Shown here in pieces: positions 51,501 to 61,900 of a stretch of DNA of 64,000 nt; position 1 is the first letter of the stretch, and every line of letters starts with the position of its first letter. The notes under the pieces were generated by a model. The model saw only the letters and a list, made by a program, of their open reading frames with translations, was not told where the DNA came from and ran no database searches. Source of the DNA: Eukaryota sp. TZLM1-RC (taxonomy: Eukaryota > Metamonada: BaSk clade); assembly GCA_040285825.1 (NCBI GenBank), contig JAUPSS010000004.1, positions 6,207,658 through 6,271,657 on the forward strand, read 5' to 3'. Made by a program: the position numbers and the translations under genes.

Positions 51501-51976
51501 ACACTTCCTCGAGTGGATCGCACAGTGACTCTTACTCGAACACGATCTCCTTTGCAGAAAGCATTGGGTTCATGGTCAAGGACTGGGGGAGCATAACCAT
51601 GGGACTGGGCTACTTGACATGAATTGAGGTGACAAAGAAGATCTTTAAGGGGCCCTTGCCATGTACATCCTTCATGAGAAAAATCACATTTAAGAATCAA
51701 ATTAGAAAGGGTTTCTTGTTGGGAAGGTTCAAGGTCCTGAATATCTGTTATTGCTAGAGATTTGCGGCATATTGGACAGCATGATTCCTGACGTATCCAG
51801 CGCATGATACATAGTCTACAAAAGAAATGGGAACAATGCTTTGTTGTGATGGAGTCTTTGGAGACAAACATGCAGACCGGACATGTAAAAGGTTCACAAT
51901 TGGATAGAAACTGATCGGGAAAGCGACGAGAGAGATCTTCCTCAAAGTCTTCGAGTAACTCTAATGTTGAAGTCAT
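48563..51976 (-). CDS. RING E3 ubiquitin ligase with ~14 KEG/HERC2-type SH3-like repeats
   Basis: A 1137-residue protein from ATG 51974-51976. A C3HC4 RING spans residues 32-70 (C32, C35, C48, H50, C53, C56, C67, C70), followed by a TRAF/SIAH-like zinc segment (CDFSHEGCTWQGPLKDLLCHLNSC). From about residue 135 to the end run about 14 repeats of the VRVKxxVxxPxYxWGNVxxxxVGxVxxV...VDFPxxxxWxAxxxELE type. These are the repeats of the plant E3 KEEP ON GOING and of mind-bomb/HERC2 proteins, which bind substrates. KEG itself also has kinase and ankyrin domains, absent here. The RING predicts ubiquitin transfer; the substrate is unknown. Confidence 0.88.
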   Translation of the reverse strand: MTSTLELLEDFEEDLSRRFPDQFLSNCEPFTCPVCMFVSKDSITTKHCSHFFCRLCIMRWIRQESCCPICRKSLAITDIQDLEPSQQETLSNLILKCDFSHEGCTWQGPLKDLLCHLNSCQVAQSHGYAPPVLDHEPNAFCKGDRVRVRVTVRSTRGSVVPGDSGLVVGIEPEHRPEPQAICNFPAQNEAKLPFSDLVLHPPKLHPFDLCRIRPVVTDLIGGWRNLTSEMIGVVRSSRFGSVANIPSESTEVVGIPEAFAVIVDFAENGIHKLDSRQLMMVPRRLEVQDRVKVRDDVQEPLYKWGRLHRSEVGSIIEVQRRDFGDSVYIDFPSHKRWHGVSYDLQLLPPLLSENSRVSLRTDIIKPLHELPEGIDSSKTGVVKSLDPNGETVLVKFAASGNDSVTIDDDDMGIEVTLAAGDVASATTIFNIGDLVRVKSGLESVRYGWGNISQNEVGVVVKRDGMELRVDFPSQRNWHAWAPDMEHAKSALRVGNVVKIKESSRHLPVFSDLSGTDLIGRVVELERDDAFINFNLGPNRFKAPSVLFERIPPRFKLGSRVQLALDCVNPSYGYGRARRTEVGVIKRVLECGDLLIDFPNHPDFRSTNLEVELAPHAFRVGDRVRVKPSVSEPKYKFGNVSHSDIGTVKRVDGNFLRIDFENHRNWAGYAPDLELAEGDSGRDGILRVGSKVAIKPDVELAFGNPPNRSEIGSIVDVSGQNCVVDFPSAEGFLVLMDDLLIVREEGTEPTMMEPSQPYAVGFHVGQRVKVKDDIETPRYRWGSVKRGDVGTIRTIEDDGTAFVDFPTQSRWRAALEEMELVDAPPPEPTGPVPIVPDSEAIPAGERGLLPRVGDHVKVKSSVSQPTFQWGNVRPGDIGKLVSVNIESSECRVDFPQHKGWHAKLEELEKVSESEAETAESVVHTSSAKLGIGDLVRVKPDISNPRFRWGNVTHSSIGIVTRVEEAKCKVDFENHRNWAALCAELEVVPWTFAVGDLVRIRPEVHNPHFDWQGIVPSLPGIVEAADESTPQTVVCRFAGVDSPVRFLNSELQLIPPSFRVGDWVRIRPNHNFSLFGMDHELVEILKANPAEVISVDHDVVLVQVEGREYRLYSFELIKSSPGSSSPDSTGGGSHQCIIS

Positions 51977-52654
51977 AATGTAGGGAGGAATCTGCTATGA
52001 GGATCTATTTGATCCTTAGCAGGGGGTTGGTAAAGGATATCAACCTGTTTGAAAATTGAAATTGGAGTAATTTGAAAATTCTATTATTCATTGATAAAGC
52101 CTAAAGCTATTCTCCACATTTTAAGAAGTTGGATCGTCATTGGCTTGAGATTGTTTAAGATCCTACAAAAACGTAGGGATATAATGGGGCAGCAATTGGC
52201 ACTCATTGCCAAATGAATGATGGACAAGCAGTCTGGACATCTCCAGAACATGTAGTAAAGGTCGTGTTAAAGGGAAGAGCTTAAACTGAATGCAGCATTT
52301 ATAATATCAATATCTGTGATTTGTTCTATTATTTAGCAATTGCAGAACTGAATTAACTAATTCAAATATACCTAAAAAGAACAAAGGGGTTCATTTCAGG
52401 TACAGTTCAAAATCAACCAAGATTTGAGTCATAAATCGTCAAATTTGAAGAAATATAATACAAAATTCTCAACAATCCGCTGACCACATTGCACAAAGGT
52501 TGATTGATCCATCCAAATATAGTAAAACCGAAGCTGACAATGAAGCATGGATCTAACCATCAATAAATTTAACTGAAGGTTGAAGAAAAGTCTGAATCTT
52601 CTGTTTTCACCTCCCTACATTGGTGTAAAGGACCCTTATTCCATATCTTTCAAG
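51977..52654. other. intergenic, no gene seen
   Basis: About 680 bp between divergent genes, presumably their two promoters. The plus-strand reading frame open from 52580 lacks an ATG until 52655. Confidence 0.4.
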
Positions 52655-53860
52655 ATGGAGACCAAAAAACAATCAAAACTACCCCTCTTTATTCGCTTTC
52701 TACTCGCTGAATTTGTAAGTGTTCCAAAACACAATGTTATCTTAGCCTTCATCATTGTGATTCTGGGATCTGTTGGCTCAGTTATTGGGTTTCTTTTTCA
52801 GTTCAAACCACTCATCTTTACATTCTTTATCTTGGGGGTCATATTTTTCTCCATATACTTCTTGTTTCCCTCTATGATGAAAAATGACATCGATGACCTT
52901 TTGTCATCAAATGGCAAAACCTATTTTATGCTACATTTGATTGGATCCTTATTTGCTCTTTTCACATTAGGAAATCTGATTTGGTTCGCTTTGTGGATAT
53001 GTTCATTTACTGTTTGGTCCTTCACCTTTCATTATGATTTTACTGAACCTGAAGGTTCTGATTCAGAAGGAATGCCATTCATCTGCCTGAATGAACATAA
53101 GAACCCAACATGTCATTTCTACTATGATGTACCATATGGGCAATTTGATTCTTTTTTCTTCTTTAATCTATTGTTGTTTATTGCTGGTTGGGGCGGTGTA
53201 CTCATTTTTGCCTTGTGTCTATTTGCTTCACCTCCAGTTGCTATTGTTGAGTTTGTAACTATTCATTTGAGTAAAACTAGAGCCCAGATGGTTGATTCAG
53301 ACACCAACACGCTTTTCCTTCGGCTTTCAGTGTGTTCGTTTTTGATATGCTCTGTACCTTGGTTGTTTGCACATTCCTTTGCTGTATGGGGTAAAGACAT
53401 TTTGTTTTGGTTTAGGGTTAGTTTAGGGTTGATTGGGTTGATAGTTAGTTTTTTAGTAGCTCCATCTTTATCATTGTTATTTTCTGAATCGTTGTACACA
53501 GAATTACAGTTGAAACTAACGAAAATTAATTATATTTATTCTGGGTTTTTGTATTTCGTAATTTGTCTTCCTTATTGTTTAAGTTTTATTGGACTTGGAG
53601 CATCCCTACTGTATTTTTTCTTGGTACCGGATAGTAAATATTTCTTGTTTATTAAAAGTTCTGATACCGTGAGTGACTCTCTTCCTTCTCTGGGGAATTT
53701 ATTACTGTCATTTTTAAATATTCTAGTTATTGTCCTGTTTGTTCTGCTTGTTGGAGTTCTCTGCTGGTCAGTTCGACGTTGTTATCATTCCTGTTCAAAC
53801 AGATTTCATGCTTATGAAGCTAGAATTTCTCAACAAAGTGAGGATGTGGTGTATGTTTAG
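52655..53860 (+). CDS. multipass membrane protein, unknown family
   Basis: A 401-residue protein from the ATG at 52655 (METKKQSKLPLF). The frame is open from 52580, but that reading starts with TTG. About nine to ten hydrophobic helices. A lumenal or extracellular loop between helices 4 and 5 (FTEPEGSDSEGMPFICLNEHKNPTC) has two Cys, and a short polar C-tail (YEARISQQSEDVVYV) has a possible Tyr-based sorting motif. I do not recognise the family. The count and the conserved-looking Pro/Gly in helices suggest a transporter or receptor-like protein, without proof. Confidence 0.7.
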   Translation: METKKQSKLPLFIRFLLAEFVSVPKHNVILAFIIVILGSVGSVIGFLFQFKPLIFTFFILGVIFFSIYFLFPSMMKNDIDDLLSSNGKTYFMLHLIGSLFALFTLGNLIWFALWICSFTVWSFTFHYDFTEPEGSDSEGMPFICLNEHKNPTCHFYYDVPYGQFDSFFFFNLLLFIAGWGGVLIFALCLFASPPVAIVEFVTIHLSKTRAQMVDSDTNTLFLRLSVCSFLICSVPWLFAHSFAVWGKDILFWFRVSLGLIGLIVSFLVAPSLSLLFSESLYTELQLKLTKINYIYSGFLYFVICLPYCLSFIGLGASLLYFFLVPDSKYFLFIKSSDTVSDSLPSLGNLLLSFLNILVIVLFVLLVGVLCWSVRRCYHSCSNRFHAYEARISQQSEDVVYV

Positions 53861-54572
53861 CAGGTTTGAGATTAAGTAGAACTTTTTAAAAACTTTTCGT
53901 TTTCGAGTTTTTCACAGATTAAATACTGAAGAGAGTCTCATTTTTCCAATGGTTTATGCCTACGTGTTTTCCATTTAAACCTGTTCTATACAATTAGTTA
54001 TGGTATAGGTGATCGGTGTGAATTGAAATACAGGACCTTCAATTTCGAACAATGAGTATGTCATTATTTAATAAAAGTTGAGAAAATTATTTAAATTTTA
54101 TTTCACTGTTTAGTTTGACAACTTACAGCAATTCAAGATCATAGAAGAGGCACGAAATACCTGCTCGCCACGTCATTTCAATGCGTGCATCATGGGAAAC
54201 TTGGTGAAACAGAGGTCGGAACACTTCGTCAAAAATATTGGTGGTGATTGAAACACATATTAATGTTGGAGATAGACATTTTTTTCAATATATTTTTATT
54301 TATTCCAATAAAAAACAAACTATAGGACAAGGTTAAAATTCTATGTCTTCATAACCCAAATCAGCCAAGAAGTATTGACTGGAGGTTTTTCTTTCACAGG
54401 AACAAGTACACTAGCGAGCGAAAAACAGAGGGGAGTATGAAGGGTGGGAGGGAAAAAAAGATGGACACTGGTAAGGAAAGAGTAGAAAATCTTCCAGTTC
54501 CAAAAAACTTAATCCCTCTACATTACTATTAAAAGGACACTTATATCATTGTTATAGACAATATCTGTAAGA
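53861..54572. other. intergenic, no gene seen
   Basis: About 710 bp of spacer. An AATAAA near 54068 could serve the upstream gene. Nothing else recognised. Confidence 0.4.
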
Positions 54573-57500
54573 ATGGTCCGCTCACAACTCTGGTTTTCTG
54601 AACAGGTTCCTGTTCGAGATGGTCAAAAACAACCTGTCTATAGCATATCTGTAAGCCCTGATGGTACTAAATTTCTTGCTTCAATGGGTTCGAGAGTACA
54701 TCTCTATAGCTCAGAAAATGGTTCTCTCATTACTGTCCTTAAAAATCATACACAAGATGTTTACACAGTCTGTTGGGGTCGAAACTCAGATTCGTTCGCC
54801 ACTGGAGGAGCAGATAAGATTGTCATCCTTTACAACTCTGAGAATCATCCTTCACTACGATATTCCCATGACTCTTCCATTCAATATCTTGTACAGTCTC
54901 CCATTGAAGACATCCTAGTCTCCTGTAGTAACACTGACTTTGGCATTCACTCTCCTGATTATCGCGTCGTTCAAAAAACTCAGGTAGCTTCCAAAATTAT
55001 CACTGCAGCCTTCTCTGCAGATGGACAGTACTTTGCCTTGGGAATGCTTGATGGAACCGTATCTATTAGGAACACTTCAGGTAAGGAAGAAACCTCTCTT
55101 TCCTTTTCTCTTCCCATTTCTTCTCTTGCTTTCTCTCCTAATGTAGATGCTGTTCAGGATAGATTGGTTGTGGGAACGGCCGACCAGAAACTCCATTTGT
55201 ACACAGGCAGTGGTGCGATCGTACTCAAGACACCTCGAAATTTTGAGGGTGATCCTTGTGCGATCTCTTTTTCGCCAGATGGGAAATGCTTGTTTGTGAC
55301 TGGTTCAAATAGGAAAGTCTATCTCTACACACGCGAACTTGTCTTGATTGATGAAGTTGCCGATATTTCTGACTGGGGTTGGTCTTTGGGGGTCATTCCA
55401 TCCACGTCACCAAACACGTTAAGTTTCCTCGTTGGGTCAAATGATGGAACCTTGTCTAGTTTTATTGTCCAAATCCCAGTCGTTCATTCTCTATTCGCTG
55501 ATGTTTATGCTTCTAGAGATGGCTTGACCTCTGTTTCCATTACCCCTCTTTCTTTCTCAAGTTTGCAGTTTTCTTTAAATTTAAAGGATTTTGTAAAGAA
55601 AGTAGCTGTCGGACCTCAGAGATTACTAGTCCAAACGACAAAATCTATTTCATTATTTGAAATTGTTATAAATTCCCAATCAGAAGGTCCAGCTACGAGA
55701 TTGTTGAACGTTGTGCATAAACCAATTGATTGCTCTCTACTTGCGGTAACGTCTGACAACATCATTGCTTGTAAAACTAATTTGCTTGACTGCTACTCCC
55801 TTGATGGTTCCTACGTCAGATCGTGGAAGCTCCCAGGCCATGTTAGATATGTTAGGCTACTGAAAGGTCCAATCGGGAAGGAATCATTATTGATTGGGTG
55901 TAAAACAGGTCATGTGGTTCGAATTTTTGTTAATTCATCTGTTTTAATCACTGTCCTTAAACACCACTCCCCAATCCGTTGCCTTGATCTCAGCCCTCAA
56001 CGAACCAAGCTGGCCGTTGTCGATGATAAACTACTGCTGACCATCTATGACGTGTCATCTGGTAAGACATTGGCAAAGTATTCTGAGGCAACCTCTGTAT
56101 CATTTAACACCAGACATTCCAATATGCTAGCTTTTTCGTGCTCTAATAATGAAATCAAAGTCTCAACGAACAACCAAACCCCTCATTCCCATAGGTCCAA
56201 TGGTTTTGTTATAGGGTTTATTGGTTCAAAGATTTTTGTACTACGTAATTCTCGTATTTTTTCATTAGAAGTACCCCATTCGTGGAGCATTTCGACTGCC
56301 CTACAACAAGGAAATACTAGTGAAGCAATTACTTTAGCTAGAATGGGAGCCACTGAGGAAGATTGGTATAAGATTGGACGCCAATGTTTATGTAATTTAG
56401 ATATATCAATGGCCAGAAGGTGTTTTATAAGAATTTCAAATCCCAAAATGTTGTTGTTGACTGATAAAATAGCGTCAAAAGCCAAAATTTTGGGTTTTAG
56501 AGAGTCGGAGCTCAAGCAATCATTCTGTAAGAATATTAAAGACTTTGACATCAACAATGAATCAGTTGCCTCTGCCCTTCAGCTCCAAGCAGAAACACTT
56601 GCCTATTTCGGAGATTTCCAAGGTGCCAGTCGAATATTTGAATCAATCAATCGTCATGACTTGTCAGTTGATCTCTACTCTGATCTTTGTCGTTGGTCAG
56701 AGGTAGTCAATCCTACTTCTGAATTATTAATAAGACAAGGTAAGTGGGACTTGGAAAACGGAAAAACAGAATCGGCAATTGAACTGTTCAAAAAGGCAGG
56801 CGATTACAGTTCAGTTGTCTCTTTATTAACCGAATCAAACCAATATGAATTACTTTACGACCTGGCTAGCTCTATTCCAACTACTCACACAGATGTCATT
56901 CGTTCAGCAGCATCTGCACTTTCCAGTGTTTGTTTTGATTGGGCAGCTTCACTATATTCTCGGATAGGGGAGATGGTGGCTTTGTTGGAATTGCAAATCA
57001 TTAATGAGAAGTTTAAGGAAGCTTTTACCACGTTTTCTAAACTCGATGACGTTGATGATGACGTTTACTTTAGGTTGGAAAAGAAACTCAACGCTACCTA
57101 TGCATCTTCCTTAGTAGACTCTTCAGAATTTGATTTGGCATTAAGCTATATGCGAAAGTCTGGTCAGTCAACAGAAATCAAACGACTGATTAATGATTTG
57201 ATTGATTCTTCAGTTTCAAAATGTGCATATTCAGACGTATCTTATTATTACTTTTTGTACAGCCAAGAAGTTTGTTACGAGGCCAGAAGCTTGTATTTAA
57301 ATGGTGAAAATAGCCCGGAAAAAGATTCAGTTTTATCAGATTTACTTGAACAAAACCAATTATTAAGTACTCAAAGCGTATTGTATTATTGTTTTAATTT
57401 TATTTCTGAGTATATCGAATCACCCTTCACCAGTGTTTCAACTGAAAACTTGTTTCATATGTGTGTATTTAGTCTCAATTTAATTAATTCATCAGAAATT

Positions 57501-58265
57501 GAAATTCCAAAAAGTATTTCTCTTTCATTTATCTTATTTTCTTTATTGAAGATTTCAAAATCCTTTTCTTGTTTCAAAACTGTTCGATCATGTCTTGATC
57601 TCCTTCACCGTTTACTCATTCCAGCCCCATGGACCACGTTTATTGATTGTATCTCACTCCATATCAGAGCGGCACCCTTTGCTGACGATGAGACTTATTG
57701 TTTTTATTGCTTTAGATGTGGAGCCAAGAATTCACCATTAAGTGAGTCTGGAGATTGTTGTAGTGCTTGTGGCTGTAGGTTTTTTAGATCCAGAAAATCA
57801 TTTAGACAAATTCCAATACTGCAGTTCTATTTGGAAGATGGTATTTCTGATTCTGAAGCTCTCAACTACTTGGAAGAATACTTTGATAAACATCAGGTTC
57901 AGGAGCGCTCTAACTGGACAGAAGATGTCGGAGAAGAGGTCCAAACTCTACAATTAGAAAATAATCTCCATGGCCATTCTGATGATGATGTCGATGTGGA
58001 TCATTTCACCAGAATTTTGCTTACAACCGATCCCTCAGAACCTCTATTAGTGGATAGGTCGACGTTGAAAGCTCTACCAATAAGCGAAATTTTGTCAGTC
58101 ACACCCCGATTTGAGTTTGAAACTACTTCTTGGTTTAAAATTTTCAATAACGAATCCGTAGTCTGCTGTAACAATTGCTGCTCCTTCTTTTTTGAATCAG
58201 AAATGGAAATTGACCGGTTAGAAACTGGAATATGTTGCTATTGTAGGTCGAGTTGGATGGTGTAA
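54573..58265 (+). CDS. IFT122: IFT122, intraflagellar transport complex A subunit
   Basis: A 1230-residue protein from ATG 54573, the usual length of IFT122. The first 580 residues are two WD40 propellers (start QVPVRDGQKQPVYSISVSPDG, LYSSENGSLITVLKNHTQDVYTVCWG). After about residue 590 comes the helical TPR/solenoid (MGATEEDWYKIGRQCL, YFGDFQGASRIFESINRHDLSVDLYSDLCRW). The C-terminus holds zinc-binding pairs (CFRCGAKN...CCSACGC and, at the very end, CCNNCCSFF...CCYCRSSW). IFT-A drives retrograde transport and membrane-protein entry into cilia. No intron is seen. Confidence 0.92.
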   Translation: MVRSQLWFSEQVPVRDGQKQPVYSISVSPDGTKFLASMGSRVHLYSSENGSLITVLKNHTQDVYTVCWGRNSDSFATGGADKIVILYNSENHPSLRYSHDSSIQYLVQSPIEDILVSCSNTDFGIHSPDYRVVQKTQVASKIITAAFSADGQYFALGMLDGTVSIRNTSGKEETSLSFSLPISSLAFSPNVDAVQDRLVVGTADQKLHLYTGSGAIVLKTPRNFEGDPCAISFSPDGKCLFVTGSNRKVYLYTRELVLIDEVADISDWGWSLGVIPSTSPNTLSFLVGSNDGTLSSFIVQIPVVHSLFADVYASRDGLTSVSITPLSFSSLQFSLNLKDFVKKVAVGPQRLLVQTTKSISLFEIVINSQSEGPATRLLNVVHKPIDCSLLAVTSDNIIACKTNLLDCYSLDGSYVRSWKLPGHVRYVRLLKGPIGKESLLIGCKTGHVVRIFVNSSVLITVLKHHSPIRCLDLSPQRTKLAVVDDKLLLTIYDVSSGKTLAKYSEATSVSFNTRHSNMLAFSCSNNEIKVSTNNQTPHSHRSNGFVIGFIGSKIFVLRNSRIFSLEVPHSWSISTALQQGNTSEAITLARMGATEEDWYKIGRQCLCNLDISMARRCFIRISNPKMLLLTDKIASKAKILGFRESELKQSFCKNIKDFDINNESVASALQLQAETLAYFGDFQGASRIFESINRHDLSVDLYSDLCRWSEVVNPTSELLIRQGKWDLENGKTESAIELFKKAGDYSSVVSLLTESNQYELLYDLASSIPTTHTDVIRSAASALSSVCFDWAASLYSRIGEMVALLELQIINEKFKEAFTTFSKLDDVDDDVYFRLEKKLNATYASSLVDSSEFDLALSYMRKSGQSTEIKRLINDLIDSSVSKCAYSDVSYYYFLYSQEVCYEARSLYLNGENSPEKDSVLSDLLEQNQLLSTQSVLYYCFNFISEYIESPFTSVSTENLFHMCVFSLNLINSSEIEIPKSISLSFILFSLLKISKSFSCFKTVRSCLDLLHRLLIPAPWTTFIDCISLHIRAAPFADDETYCFYCFRCGAKNSPLSESGDCCSACGCRFFRSRKSFRQIPILQFYLEDGISDSEALNYLEEYFDKHQVQERSNWTEDVGEEVQTLQLENNLHGHSDDDVDVDHFTRILLTTDPSEPLLVDRSTLKALPISEILSVTPRFEFETTSWFKIFNNESVVCCNNCCSFFFESEMEIDRLETGICCYCRSSWMV

Positions 58266-58904
58266 ATTGCTTGAAAGTTTATTTAAATGTATTTTATATT
58301 GTTTTGTTTTTCAATTGAAAATTGTATTTGGTTATAAAGATCTGTCTCTATCTTTTCCCACATATCTTTACAAACTTTTTTCTGCTACAACTTGATCATG
58401 TGCAAATGGTGTTTGCTTTAAAGGTCTGTTGCTATACTTTATTGATAAACATAAATTAGAGCTCCCTACCATTAGTACTGGTAAAACAAGTTGTTTAATG
58501 TTGTCAGACGGATTCAAAATCAACGTCATTGTAGTTTTTGTTAATGTAATGTACACCTGTTTGCCTACAAAACAATTCGCTTGTTTGTATCTCTAAATGA
58601 ATGAACCCAAAATCATACAACAATCTCAATATTTATAGTTGATAAAAAGGAAGACTCCAACTTGACCTGAGTTAGGGTTAGAGTTGGAGTAAAACACGCA
58701 TTCAACTTTTGTAAAATCAAGGTTGCTCTGAGACACCATCGTGGAGTGAAATAACTTCACTTGGTTGGAAGCTATATAAATAATTTCAGCTGATACAAAC
58801 TAGATTAATTATTTTTGCATATTTGAATAAACCTTGGAGACACAAAAGGTTTGATTTCCAGTCATCTTCGATTGATGGCCACTTCTAGTCGTCCTTAAAT
58901 AGAG
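58266..58904. other. intergenic; TATA-like box near 58770
   Basis: About 640 bp. A CTATATAAATAA stretch at about 58768-58780 lies some 130 bp before the RCC1 gene ATG and could be its promoter element, but this is weak. A 62-codon minus-strand frame at 58368-58556 is not recognisable. Confidence 0.35.
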
Positions 58905-61900
58905 ATGCTTGTCGATCTTTTGTTCACCATGTTCTTGGTCTCCATCATCACCATAGGTTCCTCTCAAGATGTTTCTCTAGTTAGTCCAAATCACAGCAGT
59001 CAGACCTTCTACTGGTCATGTGAGACTACTTGGGGCGACACTATGCCTGTCAGCACATCCACTGTATTTGCCAATGGTAAAGGAAAGAACCCTATACTTG
59101 TAGTCGACGAGAATCCTTCTTTTCACTCTCTCCATCTTTCTGGTTTAACTTTGCGTCTCAAAGTCACTGAGATTTTGATCAATGGTTTATTAACTCTTGA
59201 TAATGTACATTTAGAATCCACCACGGATAAGCCGCCTATCTTGATGATTCACAGTTTATACCTCACCACTTTTGCAGATTTTGTGTCTATTGTTGCTACC
59301 ATTACAGATAGTGGCCGTATATCAGGTCAGCTTCACCTAACAAACTCGCAGTTGAGAGTCGAGAAGGACGCTGTCATTACAATCGATCATCCACCAATTT
59401 TCAAACCCCTAGCTTGGGGGGACGGCTCCGATGGAAAAACTGGCACCGGTTTTACTGAAAATCATGGAGTTTTGGAAGTCGCTACTGAGGAAAAATTTGT
59501 TTCAATCTCTGGAAGTGCTTATCATACCCTGGGTATCACTAGTGAAGGTACCCTTTTTGCATGGGGAAAGAACAACTATGGTCAATTAGGACTAGACGAT
59601 ACTATTAGCAGGAATCTTCCCACTCAAGTTGCATTGGATAACATAGTTCAGGTTTCAGCTGGTTATAGGTTTAGTCTTGCAAGGGATAGAGACAATTTTG
59701 TTTATGCATGGGGTTCGAATCAGCATGGAAGGCTTGGATTAGGATATGATGATGATAAGGGCATTACCTTCATAGACTTACCTGAAAAAATTGAAAATTT
59801 AGTTAATGTTATTGACATTTCTACATCAAGTTCACATTCTCTAGCTGTTCTTGATAACGGCGAGGTCATGGCATGGGGAAGAGGTCACCAAGGTCAGCTT
59901 GGCGAAGATAATATTGTAAATAGAAATGCTCCAGTTAATGTGTTAGTATCTCCAAACACAGTCAAAGTCAAAGCTGGAAGATTTTTTTCATTTTTTCTTA
60001 CAAGTGAAGGTTATTTGCTGAGCACAGGATGGAATAGCCTTGGTCAGCTTTGCTTGGGTGATTCTGATAATAGGCTTATTCCAGAATTTATCAGCAACTA
60101 TGATTCTTTTATGGTGAGTCAAGTTAGTGTTGGAGATGAATTCACCATTTTCCTCACAAGCGAAGGAGTTGTTTATAGCTGTGGTAGAGTTGTTGGGCGG
60201 TCTACTGCCTTTTACTCCCCATTATTTCCCGGAATAGTTCAAGGTTTAGGCAGAATTAGAAGTATTGCTTGTGGCCATGATGTCGGTTTCGCTGTCGATT
60301 TCAACAATGTTTTATTCGAATTCACTTTAGACCAAGAAGAAGCTTCCCCCAACACCGAAACTGAGGATTGGGAGGTGGGTAGAGTCTTTACAGGCCGTTA
60401 TCAATTTTTTCTTAGTCAAGCTGAATTTAGTAGTGTCAGTGGTGATGAATTCTCAAAAATTGAAAATTTTGGATTGATAGAGAACATTTCAGGTTATACG
60501 TTCAACATTGATTTACCTCTTTCTATTCACTCTAGTGGTGCTATTTACTCTGACCATGGTGGACTTGAGTTTGACAAGGAAACAATCCTCTCTGGCACAA
60601 TCGAAACTATTTCTGAATTTATGGTTTGGATTCAAGGGAATTTGTTAATGCAAAGTGGTTGCTTAATTACTGAATCTTTAGCATTAAACCTAGGTTATTC
60701 AGCTATTAGTGGTGATGGTACTATCAGATCAAACCTTGAAAATTTCGGAACTATAAATCCTACAGCTGAAATCCAAGTAACGAAAAACTTAATTCTTCGT
60801 GAAACTTCCCGACTAGAGTTTAATAATCAAATTGGGAACACTGCCCTACTCAATATTCAAGAAACTTTAAATTTGAAGGGTTATTTGGATGTTAATTTTT
60901 CCTTTCAAAGATTAGAAAGTTTTGATTCATTTCAACTGTTAGTTTTTAATTCTGCAGATGGGGATTTCGATCAGGTCACAATTAATTGCCAATCTTTTTT
61001 TGACTATGAATTTGGTTCAAATGGTTTCACTATATTTGCTATTAATGAAATTATTCCAGATTTAAACCAAATTTCTTTTATTTCTCCTTCTGGAACTAAT
61101 GAAGATTGTTGTGGAACTGCATCAGTTCCTTGTTTGTCACTTAGTAAAATAATCGAAAGAATGGGTTATTATGGTGTTGTTTATTTTGAAGAAGGTGAAT
61201 ATAATGAAATTAATTTTGATGTTGGTCTGATTGGAGTTGACTTTGAATTCAGAAAAGCTTCTAATTTTGAAGCAAATTTGGTTGTTTCTACTGAAATCAG
61301 CTGCTTCAATTCGTCTTTGCTATTTGAGAATATGAATCTCAACATTTCCTTCATCAATCATTTTATTTTTGGTACAATTTCAAATATCACTTTGAAATTC
61401 GTTTCAGTATCATTTAATAATATTTTTGGTTCCTTGATCACATTAAAGAACAGTTCGTTTCATTTGCTTAATTCCTCACCCATTGGGTCTTCAACTTTCC
61501 TGACTTCAACGTCGTCCAAGGTTGAAATTTCTGACATGGTGTTTTATAATTTTCCAACCAAAAGTTTTAATTTTGAAAATTCTACTGTTATTTTCGATGC
61601 TGTTAAATTTTCAGAAACCAAGAATTCTCCTCTAGATTCTAACTCTTTAATTTATGCACTGAGAACCAAGTTAACATTTTCGAAGTTCATTGTGCATAAT
61701 GCTGAAATTTGTTTAATAGAAGCTGATAAAAGTGATGTCTATTTCGTAAATATTGTTTTTATCAACTCCACAGCGTCTCCTTTTGTTCACATTACTGATT
61801 CTATCGTTGAGTTCACCAACATCAATGTAACTGAACTCCTTGGACAATTCATCTCTGCAGACAATTCTTATTTGATTTTTAATAATTCAAATTTTGATAC

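Noticed and set aside
58368-58556. 62-codon minus-strand ORF
   Set aside because: No recognisable motif, no second copy in the window, and expected length by chance in AT-rich DNA.
58668-58685. TTAGGG-like telomere motif
   Set aside because: Only one to two degenerate units in an intergenic region; similar strings occur inside a coding gene at 53410.
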